The translations under genes and the position numbers were made by a program. Positions 23,118-36,939 of a stretch of DNA of 64,000 bases are shown piece by piece. The stretch spans positions 10,558,001 to 10,622,000 of the forward strand of contig NW_027475130.1 in assembly GCF_051020985.1 (NCBI RefSeq). Direction: 5' to 3'. Source of the stretch: Nomia melanderi (taxonomy: Eukaryota > Arthropoda > Insecta > Hymenoptera > Halictidae). Under the pieces are notes generated by a model. That model saw only the letters and a program-made list of their open reading frames with translations, was not told the DNA's origin and made no database searches. Every line of letters begins with the position of its first letter. Position 1 is the stretch's first letter.

Positions 23118-26100
23118 TATTGGATTTTCCCCTGACCCTGAGTGACCGGCCCCATGTGACTGTGGTTTTCTCGGCCCCTGGTGGTCCGAGGTCGTTCCCG
23201 CTGCACAGATTCATGCGCCAGGGCCTCCTGCGGATAATTCACTTTGATTTATTGCGCTATCTGTAATAGCACCCGAGATATCACCAGATATATATTGGAT
23301 TTTCCCCTGACCCTGAGTGTCCGGCTCCATGAGACTGTGGTTTTCTCGGCCCCTGGTGGTCCGAGGTCGTTCCCGCTGCACAGATTCATGCGCCAGGGCC
23401 TCCTGCAGATAATTCACTTTGGTTTATTGCGCTATCTGTAATAGCACCCGAGATATCACCAGATATATATTGGATTTTCCCCTGACCCTGAGTGCCCGGC
23501 TCCATGAGACTGTGGTTTTCTCGGCCCCTGGTGGTCCGAGGTCGTTCCCGCTGCACAGATTCATGCGCCAGGGCCTCCTGCAGATAATTCACTTTGATTT
23601 ATTGCGCTATCTGTAATAGCACCCGAGATATCACCAGATATATATTGGATTTTCCCCTGACCCTGAGTGTCCGGCGCCATGAGACGGTGGTTTTCTCGGC
23701 CCCTGGTGGTCCGAGGTCGTTCCCTCTGCACAGATTCATGCGCCAGGGCCTCCTACAGACAATGCACTTTGATTTATTGTGCTATCTGTAATATAACCCG
23801 AGATATCACCAGATATATATTGGATTTTTCCCTGACCCTGAGTGTCCGGCCCCATGAGACGGTTGTTGTCTCGGCCCCTGGTGGTCCGAAATCGTTCCCT
23901 CTGCACAGATTCATGCGCCAGGGCCTCCTACAGACAATGCACTTTGATTTATTGTGCTATCTGTAATATAACTCGAGATATCACCAGATATATATTGGAT
24001 TTTTCCCTGACCCTGAGTGTCCGGCCCCATGAGACTGTGGTTTTCTCGGCCCCTGGTGGTTCGAGGTCGTTCCCGCTGCCCAGATACATGCGCCAGGGCC
24101 TCCTCCAGACAATGCACTTTGATTTATTGCGCTATCTGTAATAGGACCCGAGATATCACCAGATATATATTGGATTTTCCCCAGACCCTGAGTGTCCGGC
24201 CGCATGAGACTGTAGTTTTCTCGGCCCCTGGTGGTCCGAGGTCGTTCCCGCTGCACAGAGTCATGCGCCAGGGCCTCCTACAGACAATGCACTTTGATTT
24301 ATTGCGCTATCTGTAATAGCACCCGAGATATCACCAGATATATATTGGATTTTTCGCTGACCCAGAGTGTCCGGCCCCATGAGACGGTGGTTTTCTCGGC
24401 CCCTGGTGGTCCGAGGTCGTTCCCGCTGGACAGGTTCATGCGCCAGGGTCTCCAACAGACAATGCACTTTGATTTATTGCGCTATCTGTAATAGCACCCG
24501 AGATATCACCACATATATATTGGATTTTCCCCTGACCTTGAGTGTCCGGCCCCATGAGACTGTGGTTTTCTCGGTCCCTGGAGGTCCGAGAACGTTCCCG
24601 CTGCACAGGTTCATGCGCCAGGGTCTCCTACAGACAATGCACTTTCATTTATTGCGCTATCTGTAACAGCACCCGAGATATCAGCAGATATATATTGGAT
24701 TTTTCACTGACCCTGAGTGTCCTGCCCCATGAGACGGTGGTTTTCTCGGCCCCTGGTATTCCGAGGTCGTTCCCGCTGCACAGATGCATGCGGCAGGGCC
24801 TCCTGCAGATAAGTCACTTTGGTTTATTGCGCTATCTCAAATAGCACCCGAGATATCACCAGATATATATTGGATTTTCCCCTGACCCTGAGTGTCCGGC
24901 CCCATTAGACTGTGGTTTTCTCGGCCCCTGGTGGTCCGAGGTCGTTCCCGCTGCCCAGATTCATGCGCCAGGGCCTCCTGCAGATAATTCACTTTGGTTT
25001 ATTGCGCTGTATCTAATAGCACCCGAGATATCACCAGATATATATTGGATTTTCCCCTGACCCTGAGTGTCCGGCCCCATGAGACTGTGGTTTTCTCGGC
25101 CCCTGGTGGTTCGAGGTCGTTCCCGCTGCCCAGATACATGCGCCAGGGCCTCCTCCAGACAATGCACTTTGATTTATTGCGCTATCTGTAATAGCACCCG
25201 ACATATCACCAGATATATATAGCATTTTTCCCTGACCCTGAGTGTCCGGCCCCATGAGACGGTGGTTTTCTCGGCCCCTGGTGGTCCGAGGTTGTTCCCG
25301 CTGCAGAGATTCATGCGCCAGGGCCTCCTACAGACAATGCACTTTGATTTATTGCTCTATCTGTAATAGCACCCGAGATATCACCAGATATATATTGGAT
25401 TTTCCCCTGACCCTGAGTGTCCGGCCCCATGAGACTGTGGTTTTCTCGGCCCCTGGTGGTGCGAGGTCGTTCCCGTTGCACAGATTCATGCGCCAGGGCC
25501 TGCTGCAGATAATTCACTTTGGTTTATTGCCCTATCTCTAATAGCACCCGAGATATTACCAGATATATATTGGATTTTCCCCTGACCCTGAGTGTCCGGC
25601 CCCATGAAACTGTGGTTTTCTCGGCCCCTGGTGGTCCGAGGTCGTTCCCGCTGCCCAGATTCATGCGCCAGGGCCTCGTCCAGACAATCCACTTTGATTT
25701 ATTGTGCTATCTGTAATAGCACCCGACATATCACCAGATATATATTGCATTTTTCCCTGACCCTGAGTGTCTGGCCCCATGAGACGGTGGTTTTCTCGGC
25801 CCCTGGTGGTCCGAGGTCGTTCCCGCTGCACAGATGCATGGGCCAGTGCCTCCTGCAGATAATTCACTTTGATTTATTGTGCTATCTGTAATACAACCCG
25901 AGATATCACCAGATATATATTGGATTTTTCCCTGACCCTGAGTGTCCGGCCCCATGAGACGGTTGTTGTCTCGGCCCCTGGTGGTCCGACGTCGTTCCCG
26001 CTGCACAGATTCTTGCGCCAGGGCCTCCTGCAGATAATTCACTTTGGTTTATTACGCTATCGCTAATAGCACCCGAGATATCACCAGATATATATTGGAT

Positions 26101-26260
26101 TTTCCCCAGACCCTGAGTGTCCGGCCGCATGAGACTGTAGTTTTCTCGGCCCCTGGTGGTCCGAGGTCGTTCCCGCTGCACAGATTCATGCGCCAGGGCC
26201 TCCTACAGACAATGCACTTTGGTTTATTACGCTATCTCTAATAGCACCCGAGATATCACC

Positions 26261-26436
26261 AGATATATATTGGATTTTCCCCAGACCCTGAGTGCCCGGC
26301 CCCATGAGACGGTGGTTTTCTCGGCCCCTGGTGATCCGAGGTCGTTCCCGCTGCCACAGATGCATGCGCCAGGGCCTCCTGCAGATAATTCACTTTGATT
26401 TATCGCGCTATCTCTAATAGCACCCGAGATATCACC
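26261..26436. repeat. 176-bp monomer at the domain boundary
   Basis: One extra base in CGCTGCCACAG (usual CGCTGCACAG). It is followed directly by a second monomer with the same insertion, so the pair arose by one insertion and a single-monomer duplication. It is the last monomer before AGATCT variants appear. Confidence 0.8.
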
Positions 26437-26612
26437 AGATCTATATTGGATTTTCCCTTGACCCTGAGTGCCCGGCCCCATGAGACGGTGGTTTTCTCGG
26501 CCCCCGGTGATCCGAGGTCGTTCCCGCTGCCACAGATGCATGCGCCAGGGCCTCCTGCAGATAATTCACTTTGATTTATCGCGCTATCTGTAATAGCACC
26601 CGAGATATCACC
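26437..26612. repeat. 176-bp monomer, first with AGATCT
   Basis: It carries the same CTGCCACAG insertion as the preceding monomer, but the A/T run is AGATCTATATTGG, creating a BglII-type AGATCT. This variant recurs many times to the right (27 kb to 59 kb) and I did not see it to the left. The monomer thus combines a left-type body with a right-domain marker. Confidence 0.8.
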
Positions 26613-27822
26613 AGATATATATTGGATTTTACCCTGACCGTGAGAGTCCGGCCCCATGAGACTGTGGTTTTTTCGGCCCCTGGTGGTCCGAGGTCGTTCC
26701 CGCTGCACAGATTCATGCGACAGGGCCACCTACAGATAATGCACTTTGATTTATTGCGCTATCTGTAATAGCACCCGAGATAACACCAGATACATATTGG
26801 ATTTTACCCTGACCCTGAGTGTCCGGCCCCTTGAGACGGTGGTTGTCTCGGCCCCTGGAGGTCCGAGGACGTTCCCGCTGCACAGATTCATGCGCCAGGG
26901 CCTCCTGCAGATAATTCACTTTGGCTTATTGCGCTATCTCTAATAGCACCCGAGATATCACCAGATATATACTGGATTTTACCCTGACCCTGAGTGTCCG
27001 GCCCCATGAGACTGTGCTTTTCTCGGCCCCTGGTGGTCCGAGGTCGTTCCCGCTGAACAGATTCATGCGCCAGTACCTCCTACAGACAATGCACTTTGAT
27101 TTATTGCGCTATCTGTAATAGCACCCGACATATCACCAGATATATATTGGATTTTACCCTGACCCTGAGTGTCCGGCCCCATGAGACGGTCGTTGTCTCG
27201 GCCCCTGGTGGTCCGAGGTCGTTCCCGTTGTACAGATTCATGCGCCAGGGCCTCCTGCAGATAATTCACTTTGGTTTATTGCGCTATCTGTAATAGCACC
27301 CGAGATATCACCAGATCTATATTGGATTTTCCCCTGACCCTGAGTGTCCGACCCCATGAGACTGTGGTTTTCTCGGCCTCTGGTGGTCCGAGGTCGTTCC
27401 CGTTGCACAGATTCATGCGCCAGGGACTCCTGCAGATAATTCACTTTGGTTTATTGCGCTATCTCTAATAGCACCCGAGATATCACCAGATATATATTGG
27501 ATTTTTCACTGACCCTGAGCGTCCGCCCCCATGAGACGGTCGTTTTCTCGGCCCCTGGTGGTCCGAGGTCGTTCCCGCTGCACAGGTTCATGCGCCAGGG
27601 TCTCCTACAGACAATGCACTTTGATTTATTGCGCTATCTGTAATAGCACCCGAGATATCACCAGATCTATATTGGATTTTCCCCTGACCCTGAGTATCCG
27701 GCCCCATGAGACGGTAGTTTTCTCGGCCCCTGGTGATCCGAGGTCGTTCCCGTTGCACAGATTCATGCGCCAGGGCCTCCTGCAGATAATTCTCTTTGGT
27801 TTATTGCGCTATCTCCAATAGC

Positions 27823-29572
27823 ACCCGAGATATCACCAGATATATATTGGATTTTCCCCTGACCCTGAGTGTCCGGCCCCATGAGACTGTGGTTTTCTCG
27901 GCCCCTGGTGGTCCGAGGTCGTTCCCGTTGCACAGATTCATGCGCCAGGGCCCCCTGCAGATAATTCACTTTGGTTTATTGCGCTGTCTCTAATAGCACC
28001 CGAGATATCACCAGATATATATTGGATTTTTCACTGACCCTGAGGGTCCGGCCCCATGAGGCGGTCGTTTTCTCGGCCCCTGGTGGTCCGAGGTCGTTCC
28101 CGCTGCACAGAATCATGCGCCAGGGCCTCCTACAGACAATGCACTTTGATTTATTGCGCTATCTGTAATAGCACCCGAGATATCACCAGATATATATTGG
28201 ATTTTACCCTGACCCTGCGTGTCCGGCCCCATGAGACTGTGGTTTTTTCGGCCCCTGGTGGTCCGAGGTCGTTCCCGCTGCACAGATTCATGCGCCAGGG
28301 CCTCCTACAGACAATGCACTTTGGTTTATTGCGCTGTCTCTAATAGCACCCGAGATATCACCAGATATATATTGGATTTTTCACTGACCCTGAGGGTCCG
28401 GCCCCATGAGGCGGTCGTTTTCTCGGCCCCTGGTGGTCCGAGGTCGTTCCCGCTGCACAGATTCATGCGCCAGGACCTCCTACAGACAATGCACTTTGAT
28501 TTATTGCGCTATCTGTAATAGCACCCGACATATCACCAGATATATATTGGATTTTACCCTGACCCTGAGTGTCCGGCCCCATGAGACGGTCGTTGTCTCG
28601 GCCCCTGGTGGTCCGAGGTCGTTCCCGTTGCACAGATTCATGCGCCAGGGCCTCCTGCAGATAATTCACTTTGGTTCATTGCGCTATCTGTAATAGCACC
28701 CGAGATATCACCAGATCTATATTGGATTTTCCCCTGACCCTGAGTGTCCGACCCCATGAGACTGTGGTTTTCTCGGCCCCTGGTGGTCCGAGGTCGTTCC
28801 CGTTGCACAGATTCATGCGCCAGGGACTCCTGCAGATAATTCACTTTGGTTTATTGCGCTATCTCTAATAGCACCCGAGATATCACCAGATATATATTGG
28901 ATTTTTCACTGACCCTGAGCGTCCGGCCCCATGAGACGGTCGTTTTCTCGGCCCCTGGTGGTCCGAGGTCGTTCCCGCTGCACAGGTTCATGCGCCAGGG
29001 TCTCCTACAGACAATTCACTTTGATTTATTGCGCTATCTCTGATAGCACCCGAGATATCACCAGATATATATTGGATTTTCCCCTGACCCTGAGTGTCCG
29101 GCCCAATGAGACTATGGTTTTCTCGGCCCCTGGTGGTCCGCGGTCGTTCCCGCTGCACAGATTCATGCGCCAGGGCCTCCTGCAGATAATTCACTTTGGT
29201 TTATTGCGCTATCTCTAATAGCACCCGAGATATCACCAGATATATATTGGATTTTACCCTGACCCTGAGTGTCCGGCCCCATGAGACTGTGCTTTTCTCG
29301 GCCCCTGGTGGTCCGCGGTCGTTCCCGCTGCACAGATTCATGCGCCAGGGCCTCCTGCAGATAATTCACTTTCATTTATTGCGCTATCTCTAATAGCACC
29401 CGAGACATCACCAGATATATATTGGATTTTTCCCTTACCCTGAGTGTCCGGCCCCATGAGACGGTGGTTTTCTCGGCCCCTGGTGGTCCTAGGTCGTTCC
29501 CGCTACACAGATGCATGCGCCAGGGCCTCCTGCAGATAATTCCCTTTGGCTTATTGCGCTATCTCTAATAGC
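27823..29572. repeat. 10-monomer higher-order repeat, copy 1 (1750 bp)
   Basis: The same ten monomers recur at 29573-31322 and, in part, at 31323-31822, always at exactly 1750 bp. Few differences are visible; for example CGACATATC near 28528 becomes CGAGATATC near 30278. Part of this unit (about 28490-29040) is itself related to 27090-27640 at offset 1400, showing an earlier eight-monomer step. Confidence 0.9.
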
Positions 29573-31322
29573 ACCCGAGATATCACCAGATATATATTGG
29601 ATTTTCCCCTGACCCTGAGTGTCCGGCCCCATGAGACTGTGGTTTTCTCGGCCCCTGGTGGTCCGAGGTCGTTCCCGTTGCACAGATTCATGCGCCAGGG
29701 CCCCCTGCAGATAATTCACTTTGGTTTATTGCGCTGTCTCTAATAGCACCCGAGATATCACCAGATATATATTGGATTTTTCACTGACCCTGAGGGTCCG
29801 GCCCCATGAGGCGGTCGTTTTCTCGGCCCCTGGTGGTCCGAGGTCGTTCCCGCTGCACAGAATCATGCGCCAGGGCCTCCTACAGACAATGCACTTTGAT
29901 TTATTGCGCTATCTGTAATAGCACCCGAGATATCACCAGATATATATTGGATTTTACCCTGACCCTGCGTGTCCGGCCCCATGAGACTGTGGTTTTTTCG
30001 GCCCCTGGTGGTCCGAGGTCGTTCCCGCTGCACAGATTCATGCGCCAGGGCCTCCTACAGACAATGCACTTTGGTTTATTGCGCTGTCTCTAATAGCACC
30101 CGAGATATCACCAGATATATATTGGATTTTTCACTGACCCTGAGGGTCCGGCCCCATGAGGCGGTCGTTTTCTCGGCCCCTGGTGGTCCGAGGTCGTTCC
30201 CGCTGCACAGATTCATGCGCCAGGACCTCCTACAGACAATGCACTTTGATTTATTGCGCTATCTGTAATAGCACCCGAGATATCACCAGATATATATTGG
30301 ATTTTACCCTGACCCTGAGTGTCCGGCCCCATGAGACGGTCGTTGTCTCGGCCCCTGGTGGTCCGAGGTCGTTCCCGTTGCACAGATTCATGCGCCAGGG
30401 CCTCCTGCAGATAATTCACTTTGGTTCATTGCGCTATCTGTAATAGCACCCGAGATATCACCAGATCTATATTGGATTTTCCCCTGACCCTGAGTGTCCG
30501 ACCCCATGAGACTGTGGTTTTCTCGGCCCCTGGTGGTCCGAGGTCGTTCCCGTTGCACAGATTCATGCGCCAGGGACTCCTGCAGATAATTCACTTTGGT
30601 TTATTGCGCTATCTCTAATAGCACCCGAGATATCACCAGATATATATTGGATTTTTCACTGACCCTGAGCGTCCGGCCCCATGAGACGGTCGTTTTCTCG
30701 GCCCCTGGTGGTCCGAGGTCGTTCCCGCTGCACAGGTTCATGCGCCAGGGTCTCCTACAGACAATTCACTTTGATTTATTGCGCTATCTCTGATAGCACC
30801 CGAGATATCACCAGATATATATTGGATTTTCCCCTGACCCTGAGTGTCCGGCCCAATGAGACTATGGTTTTCTCGGCCCCTGGTGGTCCGCGGTCGTTCC
30901 CGCTGCACAGATTCATGCGCCAGGGCCTCCTGCAGATAATTCACTTTGGTTTATTGCGCTATCTCTAATAGCACCCGAGATATCACCAGATATATATTGG
31001 ATTTTACCCTGACCCTGAGTGTCCGGCCCCATGAGACTGTGCTTTTCTCGGCCCCTGGTGGTCCGCGGTCGTTCCCGCTGCACAGATTCATGCGCCAGGG
31101 CCTCCTGCAGATAATTCACTTTCGTTTATTGCGCTATCTCTAATAGCACCCGAGACATCACCAGATATATATTGGATTTTTCCCTTACCCTGAGTGTCCG
31201 GCCCCATGAGACGGTGGTTTTCTCGGCCCCTGGTGGTCCTAGGTCGTTCCCGCTGCACAGATGCATGCGCCAGGGCCTCCTGCAGATAATTCCCTTTGGC
31301 TTATTGCGCTATCTCTAATAGC
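29573..31322. repeat. 10-monomer higher-order repeat, copy 2
   Basis: This is a near-identical copy of 27823-29572. Between CGCTACACAGATG near 29511 and CGCTGCACAGATG near 31261, and between TTTCATTTATT and TTTCGTTTATT one monomer earlier, only isolated substitutions separate adjacent versions. Confidence 0.9.
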
Positions 31323-31822
31323 ACCCGAGATATCACCAGATATATATTGGATTTTCCCCTGACCCTGAGTGTCCGGCCCCATGAGACTGTGGTTTTCTCG
31401 GCCCCTGGTGGTCCGAGGTCGTTCCCGTTGCACAGATTCATGCGCCAGGGCCCCCTGTAGATAATTCACTTTGGTTTATTGCGCTGTCTCTAATAGCACC
31501 CGAGATATCACCAGATATATATTGGATTTTTCACTGACCCTGAGGGTCCGGCCCCATGAGGCGGTCGTTTTCTCGGCCCCTGGTGGTCCGAGGTCGTTCC
31601 CGCTGCACAGAATCATGCGCCAGGGCCTCCTACAGACAATGCACTTTGATTTATTGCGCTATCTGTAATAGCACCCGAGATATCACCAGATATATATTGG
31701 ATTTTACCCTGACCCTGAGTGTCCGGCCCCATGAGACTGTGGTTTTTTCGGCCCCTGGTGGTCCGAGGTCGTTCCCGCTGCACAGATTCATGCGCCAGGG
31801 CCTCCTACAGACAATGCACTTT
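31323..31822. repeat. 10-monomer higher-order repeat, partial copy 3
   Basis: About three monomers follow the 1750-bp spacing before the sequence switches to the block shared with 40 kb. Private change: CCCCCTGTAGATAATTC, which removes the PstI-type site. Confidence 0.85.
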
Positions 31823-33868
31823 GATTTATTGCGCTATCTGTAATAGCACCCGAGATATCAGCAGATATATATTGGATTTTTCACTGACCCTGAGTGTCCG
31901 GCCCCATGAGACGGTCGTTTTCTCGGCCCCTGGTGGTCCGAGGTCGTTCCAGCTGCACAGATTCATGCGCCAGGGCCTCCTGCAGATAATTCACTTTGGT
32001 TTATTGCGCTATCTCTAATAGCACCCGAGATATCACCAGATATATATTGGATTTTCCCCTGACCCTGAGTGTCCGGCCCCATGAGACTGTGGTTTTCTCG
32101 GCCCCTGGTGGTCCGAGGTCGTTCCCGCTGCACAGATTCATGCGCCAGGGCCTCCTACAGACAATGCACTCTGATTTATTACGCTATCTCTAATAGCACC
32201 CGAGATATCACCAGATATATATTGGATTTTACCCTGACCCTGAGTGTCCGGCCCCATGAGACTGTGCTTTTCTCGGCCCCTGGTGGTCCGAGGTCGTTCC
32301 CGCTGAACAGATTCATACGCCAGGACCTCCTACAGACAATGAACTTTGATTTATTGCGCTATCTGTAATAGCACCCGACATATCACCAGATATATATTGG
32401 ATTTTACCCTGACCCTGAGTGTCCGGCCCCATGAGACGGTCGTTGTCTTGGCCCCTGGCGGTCCGAGGACGTCCCCGCTGCACAGATTCATGCGCCAGGG
32501 CCTCCTACAGGTAATGCACTTTGATTTATTGTGCTATCTGTAATAGCGCCCGAGATATCACCAGATCTGTATTCGATTTTCCCCTGACCCTGAGTGTCCG
32601 GCCCCGTGAGACTGTGGTTTTCTCGGCCCCTGGTGGTCCGAGGTCGTTCCCGTTGCACAGATTCATGCGCCAGGGCCTCCTGCAGATAATTCACTTTGGT
32701 TTATTGCGCTATCTGTAATAGCACCCGAGATATCACCAGATCTATATTGGATTTTCCCCTGACCCTGAGTGTCCGACCCCATGAGACTGTGGTTTTCTCG
32801 GCCCCTGTTGGTCCGAGGTCGTTCCCGTTGCACAGATTCATGCGCCAGGGACTCCTGCAGATAATTCACTTTCGTTTATTGCGCTATCTCTAATAGCACC
32901 CGAGATATCACCAGATATATATTGGATTTTTCACTGACCCTGAGCGTCCGGCCCCATGAGACGGTCGTTTTCTCGGCCCCTGGTGGTCCGAGGTCGTTCC
33001 CGCTGCACAGGTTCATGCGCCAGGGTCTCCTACAGACAATGCACTTTGATTTATTGCGCTATCTGTAATAGCACCCGAGATATCACCAGATCTATATTGG
33101 ATTTTCCCCTGACCCTGAGTATCCGGCCCCATGAGACGGTAGTTTTCTCGGCCCCTGGTGATCCGAGGTCGTTCCCGCTGCACAGATTCATGCGCCAGGG
33201 CCTCCTGCAGATAATTCACTTTCGTTTATTGCGCTATCTCTAATAGCACCCGAGACATCACCAGATATATATTGGATTTTTCCCTTACCCTGAGTGTCCG
33301 GCCCCATGAGACGGCGGTTTTCTCGGCCCCTGGTGGTCCTAGGTCGTTCCCGCTGCACAGATGCATGCGCCAGGGCCTCCTGCAGATAATTCCCTTTGGC
33401 TTATTGCGCTATCTCTAATAGCGCCCGAGATATCACCAGATATATATTGGATTTTTCACTGACCCTGAGCGTCCGGCCCCATGAGACTGTGGTTTTCTCG
33501 GCCCCTGGTGGTCCGAGGTCGTTCCCGCTGCACACGTTCATGCGCCAGGGTCTCCTACAGACAATGCACTTTGATTTATTGCGCTATCTGTAATAGCACC
33601 CGAGATATCACCACATATATATTGGATTTTTCACTGACCCTGAGTGTCCGGCCCCATGAGACGGTGGTTTTCTCGGTCCCTGGTGTTCCGAGGTCGTTCC
33701 CGCTGCACAGATTCATGCGCCAGGGCCTCCTACAGACAATGCACTTTGATTTATTGCGCTATCTCTAATAGCACCCGAGATATCACCAGATATATATTGG
33801 ATTTTCCCCTGACCCTGAGTGTCCGGCCCCATGAGACTATGGTTTTCTCGGCCCCTGGTGGTCCGAGG
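31730..33868. repeat. 12-monomer block duplicated at 39957 (offset 8227)
   Basis: Runs of rare variants (TCGTTCCAGCTGC, CACTCTGATTTATTACG, GAACAGATTCATACGCC, GTCTTGGCCCCTGGCGG, CCTGTTGGTCC) occur in the same order in both places. The offset is 47 x 175 + 2, the +2 being the 177-bp monomer at 35538. The copies are dispersed about 8 kb apart rather than tandem. Confidence 0.85.
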
Positions 33869-35537
33869 TCGTTCCCGTTGCACAGATTCATGCGCCAGGG
33901 CCTCCTGCAGATAACTCACTTTGGTTTATTGCGCTATCTCTAATAGCACCCGAGATATCACCAGATATATATTGGATTTTTCCCTGACCCTGAGTGTCCG
34001 GCCCCATGAGACGGTGGTTTTCTCGGCCCCTGGTGGTCCGCGGTCGTTCCCGCTGCACAGATTCATGCGCCAGGGCCTCCTGCAGATAATTCACTTTCGT
34101 TTATTGCGCTATCTCTAATAGCACCCGAGACATCACCAGATATATATTGGATTTTTCCCTTACCCTGAGTGTCCGGCCCCATGAGACGGTGGTTTTCTCG
34201 GCCCCTGGTGGTCCTAGGTCGTTCCCGCTGCACAGATGCATGCGCCAGGGCCTCCTGCAGATAATTCCCTTTGGCTTATTGCGCTATCTCTAATAGCGCC
34301 CGAGATATCACCAGATATATATTGGATTTTTCCCTGACCCTGAGTGTCCGGCCCCATGAGACTGCGGTTTTCTCGGCCCCTGGTGGTCCGAGGTCGTTCC
34401 CGCTGCACACATTCATGCGCCAGGGCCTCCTACAGACAATGCACTTTGATTTATTGCTCTATCTGTAATAGCACCCGAGATATCACCAGATATATATTGG
34501 ATTTTCCCCTGACCCTGAGTGTCCGGCCCCATGAGACTGTGGTTTTCTCGGCCCCTGGTGGTCCGGGGTCGTTCCCGCTGCACAGATTCATGCGCCAGGG
34601 CCTCCTACAGACAATGCACTTTGATTTATTGCGCTATCTGTAATAGCACCCGAGATATCACCAGATATATATTGGATTTTTCCCTGACCCTGAGTGTCCG
34701 GCCCCATGAGACGGTGGATGTCTCGGCCCCTGATGGTCCGAGATCGTTCCCGCTGCACAGATTCATGCGCCAGCGCCTCCTGCAGACAATTCACTTTGGT
34801 TTATTGCGCTATCTCTAATAGCACCCGAGATATCACCAGATATATATTGGATTTTCCCCTGACCCTGAGTGTCCGGCTCCATGAGACTGTGGTTTTCTCG
34901 GCCCCTGGTGGTCCGAGGTCGTTCCCGCTGCACAGATTCATGCGCCAGGGCCTCCTACAGACAATGCACTTTGATTTATTGCGCTATCTGTAATAGCTCC
35001 CGAGATATCAGCAGATATATATTGGATTTTTCACTGACCCTGAGTGTCCGGCCCCATGAGACGGTCGTTTTCTCGGCCCCTGGTGGTCCGCGGTCGTTCC
35101 CGCTGCACAGATTCATGCGCCAGGGCCCCCTGCAGATAATTCACTTTGGTTTATTGCGCTGTCTCTAAAAGCACCCGAAATATCACCAGATATATATTGG
35201 ATTTTTCACTGACCCTGAGGGTCCGGCCCCATGAGGCGGTCGTTTTCTCGGCCCCTGGTGGTCCGAGGTCGTTCCCGCTGCACAGAATCATGCGCCAGGG
35301 CCTCCTACAGACAATGCACTTTGATTTATTGCGCTATCTGTAATAGCACCCGAGATATCACCAGATATATATTGGATTTTACCCTGACCCTGAGTGTCCG
35401 GCCCCATGAGACTGTGGTTTTTTCGGCCCCTGGTGGTCCGAGGTCGTTCCCGCTGCACAGATTCATGCGCCAGGGCCTCCTACAGACAATGCACTTTGAT
35501 TTATTGCGCTATCTGTAATAGCACCCGAGATATCAGC

Positions 35538-35714
35538 AGACATATATATTGGATTTTTCACTGACCCTGAGTGTCCGGCCCCATGAGACGGTCTTTTTCT
35601 CGGCCCCTGGTGGTCCGAGGTCGTTCCCGCTGCACAGATTCATGCGCCAGGGCCTCCTGCAGATAATTCACTTTGGTTTATTGCGCTATCTCTAATAGCA
35701 CCCGAGATATCACC
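35538..35714. repeat. 177-bp monomer, independent expansion
   Basis: The run reads AGACATATATATTGG, a 2-bp gain distinct from the left-domain TGATATATATATTGG form. It occurs once and accounts for the +2 in the 8227- and 10152-bp offsets. Confidence 0.8.
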
Positions 35715-36939
35715 AGATATATATTGGATTTTCCCCTGACCCTGAGTGTCCGGCCCCATGAGACTGTGGTTTTCTCGGCCCCTGGTGGTCCGAGGTCGTT
35801 CCCGCTGCACGGATTCATGCGCCAGGGCCTCCTACAGACAATGCACTCTGATTTATTACGCTATCTCTAATAGCACCCGAGATATCAGCAGATATATATT
35901 GGATTTTTCACTGACCCTGAGTGTCCGGCCCCATGAGACTGTGCTTTTCTCGGCCCCTGGTGGTCCGAGGTCGTTCCCGCTGAACAGATTCATGCGCCAG
36001 GACCTCCTACGGACAATGCACTTTGATTTATTGCGCTATCTGTAATAGCACCCGGCATATCACCAGATATATATTGGATTTTACCCTGACCCTGAGTGTC
36101 CGGCCCCATGAGACGGTCGTTGTCTTGGCCCCTGGCGGTCCGAGGACGTCCCCGCTGCACAGATTCATGCGCCAGGGCCTCCTACAGGTAATGCACTTTG
36201 ATTTATTGTGCTATCTGTAATAGCACCCGAGATATCACCAGATCTATATTGGATTTTCCCCTGACCCTGAGTGTCCGACCCCATGAGACTGTGGTTTTCT
36301 CGGCCCCTGGTGGTCCGAGGTCGTTCCCGTTGCACAGATTCATGCGCCAGGGACTCCTGCAGATAATTCACTTTGGTTTATTGCGCTATCTCTAATAGCA
36401 CCCGAGATATCACCAGATATATATTGGATTTTCCCCTGACCCTGAGTGTCCGGCTCCATGAGACTGTGGTTTTCTCGGCCCCTGGTGGTCCGAGGTCGTT
36501 CCCGCTGCACAGATTCATGCGCCAGGGCCTCGTACAGACAATGCACTTTGATTTATTGCGCTATCTGTAATAGCACCCGAGATATCAGCAGATATATATT
36601 GGATTTTTCACTGACCCTGCGTGTCCGGCCCCATGAGACGGTCGTTTTCTCGGCCCCTGGTGGTCCGCGGTCGTTCCCGCTGCACAGATTCATGCGCCAG
36701 GGCCTCCTGCAGATAATTCACTTTGGTTTATTGCGCTATCTCTAATAGCACCCGAGATATCACCAGATATATATTGGATTTTACCCTGACCCTGAGTGTC
36801 CGGCCCCATGAGACTGTGCTTTTCTCGGCCCCTGGTGGTCCGAGGTCGTTCCCGCTGCACAGATTCATGCGCCAGGGCCTCCTACAGACAATGCACTTTG
36901 ATTTATTGCGCTATCTGTTATAGCACCCGAGATATCACC

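Larger units (their letters stand above)
1..26436. repeat. Left satellite domain
   Basis: This domain is defined by variants I do not see to its right: the divergent GACGGATTCCGAATATCTG monomer (seven copies), the TGATATATATATTGG 177-bp monomer (five copies), the CCGGCGCCATGAG variant, and the CTGTAATATAACCCGAG tail. AGATCT monomers are absent. Long nested duplications dominate. The domain ends where the first AGATCTATATTGG monomer begins at 26437. Confidence 0.7.
19551..26436. repeat. Mosaic tail of the left domain
   Basis: After the 41-mer duplication the array becomes a patchwork of left-domain monomers. 20477-20752 matches 4373-4648. 21665-23110 contains two related copies of the 2934-3350 segment. 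23211-24000 matches 5178-5965, and its 18033-bp offset is 103 x 175 + 8, explained exactly by four intervening 177-bp monomers. Toward 24-26 kb the copies are less complete and more substituted. Confidence 0.75.

Noticed and set aside
26437..26450. AGATCT as a regulatory or attachment site
   Set aside because: It is a single-base variant of the A/T run spread by duplication. Useful as a restriction marker of the right domain, but nothing indicates a protein site.
32500..32530. CAG/GTAATG in the CTACAGGTAATGC variant as a splice donor
   Set aside because: It is a two-base variant of the ACAGACAATGC segment, recurring in several right-domain monomers. There is no transcript, exon or partner acceptor to support it.
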